A stretch of DNA of 64,000 nt, from the NCBI GenBank assembly GCA_964384025.1, contig CAYLJJ010000020.1, forward strand, positions 8,696 to 72,695. The letters are read 5' to 3'. A program made the position numbers and the translations under genes. Each line of letters starts with the position of its first letter. Position 1 is the first letter of the stretch. The stretch is from CAYLJJ01 sp964384025. Lineage in GTDB: Bacteria; Myxococcota_A; Bradymonadia; UBA7976; UBA1532. Shown piece after piece: positions 26,329 to 33,668 of this stretch. The notes beneath the pieces were generated by a model. The model ran no database searches and was not told the origin of the DNA. It saw only the letters and a program-made list of their open reading frames with translations.

Positions 26329-27330
26329 CTATGGGACCTCAGGGCTCCCTGCATTGATCCAAGCTTCGACCTCCACGATCACATTCTCTGGGAGCGCTGG
26401 TCCCCCTCGGGGCATCAAGCTGCGTCCTCCACGAGCCCTTAGACGATCGATCAACAGACTCTCGGCAGAGACTCCTCCACCTCTCAGATCTCCTGAGCGT
26501 CCAGCGCTGAGGAAGCTCGCATAGCTCCTCAGGTCCAGATCACCACGCCCTCCCTCACCATGACAGCGAGTACAACTCTGAGCGAAAAGTGGACCAGCAA
26601 AAGTTTCCCAACTCGGATTGGAAACAGCATCTAGAATAACTTCAGCATCTATAATAACTTCAGTGTCTAATGTAGGCTCAACATCTATAATACCTTCAGC
26701 ATCGACTATAGGTTCAGCATCGAATATGGGCCGGAAATCCATAAAAGGCTCGATATCTACGGCAGTTTCAATATCTATGCTGGGCTCGACATCCATGACA
26801 ATCGTTAGATCCCCTAAACTTGAATCTACGAGAGCTGAATCCAATCCCATGTCCATAGGAAGTTGTTCAGCGCTTCGAGGTGCTCCAGCTTGGAGCCAAG
26901 CTCTTAGAAGCGCCTGCTCTTCAGGGGGAATGGCTCCGGTTGGAGGCATATCTTCATCGATGAGAACACGCTCTTCAATCAAATCTAAATTTTCGACGAA
27001 GGCTTCATAACTCATCAAGCTGGGCAGACCTGCACGAGGGGGACTCCCATGACAACGACCACAGCGCAGCTCAACCAAAGCTCGAATCTCATCTTCCCAG
27101 TTGATGAGATGAGGGAGTCCAGCATCCACCGCCAGATCTTCAGGTAGGCTCAGATCCTCAGCGCTCTCTAGATCTGTAAGCGGCGCTATATCTTGGACAG
27201 CATCTCTCTGTATTGCCACATCAGCAACCTCTCCAATGTCAGCGCCGTGTTGAACTCCCTGATCTTCAGCACCCTCGCTGGGGTCATCACAAGCCAACAG
27301 GCCCAAGCAAAAAATCCAGATCAGCCGCAT
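26329..27330 (-). CDS. Di-haem cytochrome-like lipoprotein with hexapeptide-repeat linker
   Basis: A 333-residue lipoprotein: MRLIWIFCLGLLAC with lipobox LLAC, then an acidic stretch. Two cytochrome-c-type modules flank a linker. Module 1 has CGRCH at about residue 93 and a distal MPPTGAIPPEE with the Met ligand; module 2 has CTRCH near 255 and SLMPRGGPALPE. This is the layout of planctomycete/myxobacterial short haem-binding domains that end in WLxAGAP or WINAGSPE. The linker (about 175-235) is built of about ten hexapeptides of the type xxIDxE. A role in electron transfer at the cell surface or periplasm is inferred. The start codon ATG at 27330 leads directly into the signal. Confidence 0.8.
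   Translation of the reverse strand: MRLIWIFCLGLLACDDPSEGAEDQGVQHGADIGEVADVAIQRDAVQDIAPLTDLESAEDLSLPEDLAVDAGLPHLINWEDEIRALVELRCGRCHGSPPRAGLPSLMSYEAFVENLDLIEERVLIDEDMPPTGAIPPEEQALLRAWLQAGAPRSAEQLPMDMGLDSALVDSSLGDLTIVMDVEPSIDIETAVDIEPFMDFRPIFDAEPIVDAEGIIDVEPTLDTEVIIDAEVILDAVSNPSWETFAGPLFAQSCTRCHGEGGRGDLDLRSYASFLSAGRSGDLRGGGVSAESLLIDRLRARGGRSLMPRGGPALPENVIVEVEAWINAGSPEVP
26626..26799 (-). repeat. 18-bp degenerate repeats encoding acidic hexapeptides
   Basis: About ten imperfect 18-base units encode hexapeptides with Asp-x-Glu in fixed phase: SIDIET, AVDIEP, FMDFRP, IFDAEP, IVDAEG, IIDVEP, TLDTEV, IIDAEV and similar. The DNA is much richer in A/T than the rest of the gene. The pattern forms a regular acidic spacer between two haem modules. 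Confidence 0.85.
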
Positions 27331-27406
27331 ATCCTATCCTTTTAGTCAGGTTTTCGACCGAGAGGGTCCTCGAAGAGAAGGGATCAAGTCAAAGACTAGA
27401 AGCGCT

Positions 27407-27697
27407 CTATCTCTCCAGGATCTGCATTCGCTCACCTTTACACAGGGCACGCTCTTCGCTCTCCAAGCGCGTGATCCCAACTTCAACCGCCGCTTTGATG
27501 CGGCTCCCTTCTTTAAATCCAAAGACCCCCAAGCTCTCCAAAACATCTTGGCGGAGGCGATCACGTTCACGGGCTATAGCTGAGATGTGGTAGATGGCGC
27601 CCTCGAGGGAGCCTTTGAGGTGCTGAACTCCCATACTTCTGATTTTTAGTGGACTGCTGATGAAACCGCGCATCCAAAAACTAGAACATCGGGTCAT
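27407..27697 (-). CDS. Small hypothetical helical protein
   Basis: A 96-residue frame that looks coding: after MRGFISSPLKIRSMGVQHLKG comes a long charged helix (AIARERDRLRQDVLESLGV) and a second one (AAVEVGITRLESEERALC). It resembles small helical or coiled-coil proteins, without a family I can name. Three ATGs are possible (27697, 27673, 27634) and none has a clear Shine-Dalgarno. It lies 76 bases upstream of the di-haem lipoprotein on the same strand and might be co-transcribed with it. A competing plus-strand frame overlaps its 5' region. Confidence 0.5.
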   Translation of the reverse strand: MTRCSSFWMRGFISSPLKIRSMGVQHLKGSLEGAIYHISAIARERDRLRQDVLESLGVFGFKEGSRIKAAVEVGITRLESEERALCKGERMQILER

Positions 27698-27706
27698 AAT
27701 CTCGCG

Positions 27707-27835
27707 GTGAAGCCTCAGAGGTTAAAGCTCAGACTTAAAGAGCGTTGGACTCATCACCGAGAGGAGCTTCAGTTCAAAGGGGAGCGCTTCTTCGTCCATC
27801 CTGGGCCCCGTTTACGTTTGGCTCTCACAGCTTAA
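27707..27835 (+). other. Possible small ORF or gene remnant (42 codons)
   Basis: A GTG-initiated frame encodes 42 basic residues (MKPQRLKLRLKERWTHHREE, then FKGERFFVHPGPRLRLALTA) and stops at TAA. The frame stays open 19 codons further upstream, into the divergent ORF. There is no Shine-Dalgarno. It may be the 3' remnant of a lost gene, a leader peptide of the porin operon, or chance. Confidence 0.22.
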
Positions 27836-27907
27836 TTGGGCCATATCTCACAGGCCTTTAAAGTTGATAGATCGCCACGCTGGCCTTGGATGGATTGGAG
27901 GAGATGC

Positions 27908-29260
27908 GTGAGGTGCCTGGGAATCGTGCTGCTCTTTGGGGGGCTGAGCTGGGCTGGGGAGCTTGAGGATAACTTTATCTTCGGCTCCTATGGCCGGATC
28001 GGGATCGCCTCTGATGCTGAAGGTAGGAAGGGGCGCTCCAGTCAGATCGTCCCCTTCGGCCCCAGGCTGACTCAGGGGAACTATCTAGAGTTGGATTTGG
28101 GCTACTGGACCTATCGAGGCGTTGACGCCCAGGTTCGTACTCTGATCACCACCGCCTATGGGGATGCTCTTTTTCATGAGAGCGGTGAGTGGCAGAGCGC
28201 TTATGCGGTGCGTCAAGCCTTTGTTGAGGCTGAGAAGCTCTTTGGGACAGGGGCCTTTCTCTGGTTTGGGAGTCGTATGTATCGAGGGGATGATGTTTAT
28301 CTCCTCGACTTCTGGCCCATGGATGAGCAGAACACCGTGGGAGGGGCTGTAGGCTGGCGCGTGAAAGACGCTGATCTTTGCCTGCATATGGGCCTTAATC
28401 GCCTGGAGGATCGCTTTCAATTTCAGACCATCACCGCTCCGGGCATTCGTGGCTTTGGTGAGGAGGTGATCTATCTGGATCGGCAACGCTTCATCTCCTC
28501 TCTGCTCCTTGAGAAGCGCTTTGGTGGCCGCCGGAGAGCGCTGGGGATGAAGCTTAAGCTCTACGGAGAGCTGCACAGTCTGCCCTCAGGGCGGGAGAGC
28601 CTCTCAGATTCTATCGAGGAGGAGTGGCCTCATCCTGATGATCGGGGCTGGCTTTTGGGCGCTCAGCTGGGGCTCTGGAACTTCGCCCGCAATAGTCACC
28701 TGAACCTCTGGCTGCGCTATGCTTCAGGGCTGGCGGTCTATGATGAGTTGGCGATCCCTACAAGCCTCAACCTGGATCGCCGCGCGGTAGACAACAGTGA
28801 GCTGCGGATCGCCTTCTCCTCTAACTGGGAGACAGCACGATTTGGGCTGTTGGCGGGGGGCTACTTACGAATCTTTGAGGATGGAGATGGAGAGGAGGAA
28901 GATTTTGAGGATCGTCAAGAGGGGGCCATCGCTCTTCGGCCTCAGCTCTTCTGGGGTAAATTAACCCCGGCGCTAGAGGCTTCCCTACAGTTCAGCCGCC
29001 CCAACGGTCTCAACCCAGATACTCTTAAGCAGGAGACCGCTCAGGTCGTTCAGTTGGGCTTTATCCCCGCCATCACCTTCAGCGACAGACCTGGGAGCTA
29101 TAGCCGCCCCCAGGTTCGCCTGATCTACAGCGTCTCCTGGCTCAATCAAGCTGCCCTGGACCTCTACCCTGCGGAGGGAGATTTCCGACGCCGTGAAGGA
29201 ACTGTGCATTATATCGGCGCTCAGACCGAGTGGTGGTTTGGCCGTGGAGGAGGCTACTGA
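27908..29260 (+). CDS. Maltoporin-like outer-membrane porin (LamB family)
   Basis: A 450-residue outer-membrane barrel. I chose the GTG at 27908, because GGAGGAG lies five bases upstream and it opens a clean signal peptide (MRCLGIVLLFGGLSWAG); the longer open frame begins right after a stop without a signal. The mature protein starts with the LamB-like FIFGSYGRIGIASD and shows typical strands and turns (YLELDLGYW, FLWFGSRMYRGDDVYLLDF), and the C-terminus reads HYIGAQTEWWFG. LamB-type porins admit maltodextrins. It is followed at once by two GH13 amylase-family lipoprotein genes, supporting a maltodextrin role. Its stop overlaps the next start by one base (TGATG). Confidence 0.85.
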   Translation: MRCLGIVLLFGGLSWAGELEDNFIFGSYGRIGIASDAEGRKGRSSQIVPFGPRLTQGNYLELDLGYWTYRGVDAQVRTLITTAYGDALFHESGEWQSAYAVRQAFVEAEKLFGTGAFLWFGSRMYRGDDVYLLDFWPMDEQNTVGGAVGWRVKDADLCLHMGLNRLEDRFQFQTITAPGIRGFGEEVIYLDRQRFISSLLLEKRFGGRRRALGMKLKLYGELHSLPSGRESLSDSIEEEWPHPDDRGWLLGAQLGLWNFARNSHLNLWLRYASGLAVYDELAIPTSLNLDRRAVDNSELRIAFSSNWETARFGLLAGGYLRIFEDGDGEEEDFEDRQEGAIALRPQLFWGKLTPALEASLQFSRPNGLNPDTLKQETAQVVQLGFIPAITFSDRPGSYSRPQVRLIYSVSWLNQAALDLYPAEGDFRRREGTVHYIGAQTEWWFGRGGGY

Positions 29261-31200
29261 TGACGCGCCTATCGCTTCTGCTCATTTTGAGCCTCACGGG
29301 CTGTATCACGGTTGATCCTGAGATGGCGATCAGCAGCAATGTCTTGGATTGGCGAGATGAGGTGATCTATCAGATCATGATCGATCGCTTTGAAGATGGC
29401 GACACCAATAACAACTGGAATGTTGATTACCGCAAAGAAGCTTCCTACCACGGTGGAGACTGGCAGGGCCTCATCAACCGCCTGGACTATATCGAGGAGT
29501 TGGGGGTCACAGCCCTCTGGATCAGCCCGGTGGTGCAGAATGTAGAGAATGACGCCGGTTTCGCCAGCTATCATGGCTATTGGACCCAAGACTTTCTCAA
29601 AGTCAACCAACACTTCGGAGATCTAAGCAAGCTTCGTGATCTGGTCAACCAGTGTCATGATCGCGGCATCAAGGTGGTTCTCGATATCGTTACCAACCAT
29701 GTGGGCCAGCTCTTCTACTACGACATCAACCGCAATGGTGTCCCCGACATCGTCTTCTTTGGCGGGGGTGGTGGCGGCCCTGGCAGCCGTACCCAGGATG
29801 AGCCCAGCCGCCTACGACGCTCCTCAGAGTGGGATCCAGAGTATGATCTCCGAGGGGTGCAGGGCTTCACCTCTCTGGGCGAGAATGGCCTCGCGCCCAT
29901 CGTCTGGATGGAGCAGCCCGAGATCAACCGCCTGCCCCCTCGTCCCGTCGAGTTTCAAAATGAGGCTTGGTTTAACCGCCGAGGGCGGGTCACGGTCTGG
30001 GAGGATAACGGACAGTATTACTACGATGAGTGTATTCAGGGGGGCGGGGAGCCTGGCGCCTGTAACGAGTATCGCTTCTATCGTGTAAGAGAGCAGGAGA
30101 TTCGAGGAGACTTCCCTGGAGGGCTTAAGGATCTCGACACCAGCCGAGAGGATGTAACCGCAGCGCTCATCCGAGTCTTTCAGTATTGGATCGAGGCTGC
30201 TGACTTCGACGCTTTTCGTATCGACACGCTCAAGCATCAGGAGCATGAGTTCTTTGATAAGTTTGCTCCCGCTATGCGAAAACATGCTCAGGACCTTGGC
30301 AAAAAGAACTTCTTTATGTTTGGGGAAGCCTTCGACGCTGATGATGCTCTCTTGGGGAGCTATACCCATGGCGAGGGGGTGGACTCGCTCTTCTACTTCT
30401 CAGCCAAATATTGGATCTTCGACGGCATCTTTGGTCAGGAGGGAGCCACCAAGGGGGCTCAGGAGATCTTTGAGAATCGCAACGCCGATCTGAATCTCTG
30501 CTTTGATGGCGTTCACCTGAGGTATGACCTGCAAAACTGTGAGCCTGGGGGTATCCGCACGCTTCCCCGCTACAACGATAAAGCTAAAGCGATGGGTCCC
30601 ACTGACGAGGAGGGCAATGGCCTCAACAGTCAGCAGCTCTTGGTGAACTTCATCGACAACCATGATGTACCCCGCTTCCTCTCTCTCTATCCCTCCCCAG
30701 ACAAACTTAGGAACGCCCTGAGCTATCTCTTAACCACAGATGGGATCCCCTGTATCTACTATGGCACCGAACAGGACTTTAACGGTGGCCCTGATCCCTC
30801 AAACCGAGAGGATATGTGGAACTCCGGCTTTGACACCACCGGCCCTACCTTCCGCCATATGCAGAGGCTCATTCAATTACGTAAGCAGTACGCTCCTTTG
30901 CGCCGGGGGGAGATGCGCTTTCTCTGGACCTCAGACCACACAGGGGAGGAGCCTGACGCGGGGCTGATGGCTTTTGAGCGCAGCTATAAGGGAGAGACGG
31001 TCTTGGTGATGATCAACGTCAAGGGCGATAGAGCTGCTCAGAGCGCCTTTGAGGGAGAGCTGATGCAGACCAGCTTTCCCCCCAACACCATCCTGGCCGA
31101 TCTCCTTAATGAGGGGACCACTCAGACCGTCGACGCTCAGGGCCGCTTAAATGTCGCCGTGCCTCCCCATAACGCGCGGATCTTCGCGATCAAGCGCTGA
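29260..31200 (+). CDS. GH13 alpha-amylase family lipoprotein (1)
   Basis: A 646-residue lipoprotein: MTRLSLLLILSLTGC with lipobox LTGC. The (beta/alpha)8 amylase core shows all four GH13 regions: DIVTNHV (region I), FDAFRIDTLKH with nucleophile Asp322, FGEAFD with acid/base Glu356, and FIDNHDV with Asp469. A Gly-rich loop (GGGGGGPGS) is inserted near residue 170. It would hydrolyse or rearrange alpha-1,4-glucans at the cell surface or periplasm. The start is fixed by a GGAGGAGGC leader and a TGATG overlap with the porin gene. Whether it is an alpha-amylase, neopullulanase or cyclomaltodextrinase type cannot be settled by eye. Confidence 0.93.
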   Translation: MTRLSLLLILSLTGCITVDPEMAISSNVLDWRDEVIYQIMIDRFEDGDTNNNWNVDYRKEASYHGGDWQGLINRLDYIEELGVTALWISPVVQNVENDAGFASYHGYWTQDFLKVNQHFGDLSKLRDLVNQCHDRGIKVVLDIVTNHVGQLFYYDINRNGVPDIVFFGGGGGGPGSRTQDEPSRLRRSSEWDPEYDLRGVQGFTSLGENGLAPIVWMEQPEINRLPPRPVEFQNEAWFNRRGRVTVWEDNGQYYYDECIQGGGEPGACNEYRFYRVREQEIRGDFPGGLKDLDTSREDVTAALIRVFQYWIEAADFDAFRIDTLKHQEHEFFDKFAPAMRKHAQDLGKKNFFMFGEAFDADDALLGSYTHGEGVDSLFYFSAKYWIFDGIFGQEGATKGAQEIFENRNADLNLCFDGVHLRYDLQNCEPGGIRTLPRYNDKAKAMGPTDEEGNGLNSQQLLVNFIDNHDVPRFLSLYPSPDKLRNALSYLLTTDGIPCIYYGTEQDFNGGPDPSNREDMWNSGFDTTGPTFRHMQRLIQLRKQYAPLRRGEMRFLWTSDHTGEEPDAGLMAFERSYKGETVLVMINVKGDRAAQSAFEGELMQTSFPPNTILADLLNEGTTQTVDAQGRLNVAVPPHNARIFAIKR

Positions 31201-31209
31201 GAGTGCCCC

Positions 31210-33321
31210 TTGCGCTCCCTCTTCGCCCTCCTGCCTCTGCTCCTTGCCTGCGCTGAGAAGCCTCAAGGTCCCCCCAACCTCCATCGAAGCTGCCATCTTT
31301 CTCTAAATGTTGAGTTGGAAGGGGTCCCTCTCTCGGTGGGGATCTCTGGCGATTTTAACGGCTTCCAAGCGGATCGAAGCCCGATGGAGGCGCAGGGAGA
31401 GGGGCGCTGGTCCTTAGAGCTGGAGTTAGCCCCTGGGCGAGTGCTCTATCGCATTGAGGTGGATGGTCGCCCGCTCCTTGATCCTGAGAATCCGGTCAGC
31501 GCTCAACATGAAGGTGAGCCCTACTCCTTGAGCATCATCGAGCCCTGTGAGGGTCCCCGTTTTCGCTTCCTGGAGCGCCAAGGGAGCCGCTTGGTGCTTC
31601 AGATGGAGAGGGTGGAGGACAGCCCCCTAGAGAAGGAGAGTGTCAAGGCTGAGGCTCTGAAGATCTCGCTCCCAACAGAGGTTGAGCATGATCATATCTG
31701 GATCGATCTCAGCCCGCTCCCTCCAGGCAAGCATCGGCTGAACCTCAGCGCCCGAGATAAGGCGGGGCGGGAAAGCTTGCCCTTTGAAGCCCCTTTCTGG
31801 ACCGAGCCCTTCTCCTGGAGGGATGCGATCATCTACGAGGTGATGCTGGATCGCTTCGCTGGAGATGCTCCCTTTACTCCCGCTGATCGCCTCAAACCCT
31901 CAGGGGTTCGTCTGGGGGGCACGCTGCGGGGTTTACAGGCTCAGTTGGAGGCGGGCTACTTTGAACATCTGGGAGTCAATGTCCTCTGGATCTCCCCGCT
32001 CAATGAGAACCCAGAGGGCCTCTGGCAGGGGGTTGAGGGGGGATCGGCGCGCTATGAGAGCTATCACGCCTACTGGCCTAAGGCTCCTCGCTCTCCAGAT
32101 CCCCGCTTTGGGAGCGAGGCTGAGATCGAGGCTCTTGTTGAAGCTGCCCATGCTCGAGGGATCCGTGTCTTGATGGATGTGGTCCTCAACCATGTACATT
32201 TAGAGCACCCCTATTTCAGGGAACATCCGAGCTGGTTTGGGGAGGAATATTGTCAATGCGGCGGCGTTCAATGTCCCTGGTTTAGCCATATCGAGGTCTG
32301 TTGGTTCACTGACTATCTACCCGACGTACGCTGGGCAGAGGTTGAGACTTTGGAAGCCCAGGTAGAGGATGCCCTCTGGTGGATTCGCCGCTTTAACCTC
32401 GATGGTCTACGGGTAGACGCGGTGCCGATGATGCCTCGCTTTGTCACCCGCTATCTAAGCTTTCGCCTGCATCGAGAGTTTGAGGGCCTTGGTGAGAGGC
32501 ATCTGCTCCTGGGAGAGACCTTTACAGGCCCTGAAGAATATGCGCTCATCCGTTGGTATCTCGGCCCTAATGGCCTGGATGGACAGTTTGACTTCCCTCT
32601 CATGTGGGCCACTCGCGCTGCCTTCGCTTGGGAGAGCGCGCCCCTCTGGGAGCTGGCCGATGCCCTCAAGGAGAGCCAGGAGGCTTGGGAGGGCAGCGGG
32701 GCGGTGATGGGGCTCTTTGTAGGCAACCATGACGTAAGCCGCTTCCTCAGCGAGGCTGCAGAGCAGCTGGATGGCACGCGTGAGCAAGCTTGGAGAGAGC
32801 GAGTGGGCCTCCCTGATGGCCAGCTCCCTTATGATCGGCTTCTCCTGGCTCACGCCTTCCTCCTGGGTCTCGCTGGAGCCCCGACGCTCTGGCAAGGGGA
32901 TGAGTTTGGAATGCCTGGTGCCAATGATCCTGACAATCGTCGCCCGATGCGCTTTGATGGAGAGCTTGATCCTCGCGAAGCTCAGCTCTTGGAGCAGGTC
33001 GCACGCCTGGGGCGTCTACGGCGCTGCCTGCCTGCGCTCCGGCGGGGCGCTCATCGTCCCCTGAGGGCTGAGGCAGAGCGCCTCATCTATCTTCGAGATC
33101 TAGATGATGGTCAGCCCGCGATCATCATGCTACAGCGCGATATCGAGGGTCCTGCTCAGATCCGCCTGCCCCCTGACCTCAAATTGAAGGCCCCTGCGCT
33201 CGTCGAGATCTTGAGCGGAGAGCAGCTCCTCTTGAGCGCGGATGGCTTTCAGGTCGATGTGCCCGCGCATCGCCCCGCTTTTTTGATCCCCGCCGACTCT
33301 CCCTGTTTGGAGGCTCCATGA
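31210..33321 (+). CDS. GH13 amylase family lipoprotein (2) with N-terminal E-set/CBM48-like domain
   Basis: A 703-residue lipoprotein starting at TTG (MRSLFALLPLLLAC, lipobox LLAC). Residues ~25-110 form an E-set/CBM48-like starch-binding domain (VGISGDFNGFQADRSPM, RVLYRIEVDGRPLLDPENP), a second beta region follows, and the GH13 catalytic domain starts near 200. Region motifs: DVVLNHV, LDGLRVDAVPM (Asp403), LLGETFTG (Glu436) and FVGNHDVSR (Asp508). An insertion rich in Cys (CQCGGVQCPW, about 353-362) might be disulfide bonded. It lies nine bases after the first amylase gene and overlaps the next small lipoprotein gene by four bases (ATGA). Confidence 0.93.
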   Translation: MRSLFALLPLLLACAEKPQGPPNLHRSCHLSLNVELEGVPLSVGISGDFNGFQADRSPMEAQGEGRWSLELELAPGRVLYRIEVDGRPLLDPENPVSAQHEGEPYSLSIIEPCEGPRFRFLERQGSRLVLQMERVEDSPLEKESVKAEALKISLPTEVEHDHIWIDLSPLPPGKHRLNLSARDKAGRESLPFEAPFWTEPFSWRDAIIYEVMLDRFAGDAPFTPADRLKPSGVRLGGTLRGLQAQLEAGYFEHLGVNVLWISPLNENPEGLWQGVEGGSARYESYHAYWPKAPRSPDPRFGSEAEIEALVEAAHARGIRVLMDVVLNHVHLEHPYFREHPSWFGEEYCQCGGVQCPWFSHIEVCWFTDYLPDVRWAEVETLEAQVEDALWWIRRFNLDGLRVDAVPMMPRFVTRYLSFRLHREFEGLGERHLLLGETFTGPEEYALIRWYLGPNGLDGQFDFPLMWATRAAFAWESAPLWELADALKESQEAWEGSGAVMGLFVGNHDVSRFLSEAAEQLDGTREQAWRERVGLPDGQLPYDRLLLAHAFLLGLAGAPTLWQGDEFGMPGANDPDNRRPMRFDGELDPREAQLLEQVARLGRLRRCLPALRRGAHRPLRAEAERLIYLRDLDDGQPAIIMLQRDIEGPAQIRLPPDLKLKAPALVEILSGEQLLLSADGFQVDVPAHRPAFLIPADSPCLEAP

Positions 33322-33566
33322 GCTTGTTCATCAGCGCCCTATTTGCCCTATTTGCCTTAAGCGCCTGTTTAGAGGAGGTGGAGGATCCTCGCCCCAAACC
33401 TAAGCCGGAGCTGGACGCAGGAGAGTTTGATCCAGGTCGCAAACCTCCCACCGGCGGCGGCTATGGTTCAGGCTCCGGTTCTGGTGCGGGCAGCGGCTCT
33501 GGTTCCGGCTCTGGGAGCCTTAAGCTCTTCAAGGGGGATACAGGTGTAGATGGCTGGCGGGTTTAG
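33318..33566 (+). CDS. Small Gly/Ser-rich lipoprotein of the starch operon
   Basis: An 82-residue lipoprotein: signal MSLFISALFALFALSAC with lipobox LSAC, then an acidic/Pro linker (EEVEDPRPKPKPELDAGE), a flexible stretch of Gly-Ser repeats (about residues 48-70) and a short ending (KLFKGDTGVDGWRV). The ATG lies in the stop codon of the second amylase gene (ATGA), so it is co-translated with it. No family is recognised. The make-up suggests a flexible tether or spacer that could hold amylases or bound glucan near the membrane; this is inference. Confidence 0.7.
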   Translation: MSLFISALFALFALSACLEEVEDPRPKPKPELDAGEFDPGRKPPTGGGYGSGSGSGAGSGSGSGSGSLKLFKGDTGVDGWRV

Positions 33567-33668
33567 GCGCTCTCAGAGCTGAAGGCCTGGGAAGGCTCTG
33601 ATGGAGCGATGGCCACTTTTGAAGATCGGATGCTCTTCGCCAAGCTGATATTATCTCAAATTTTTCTC

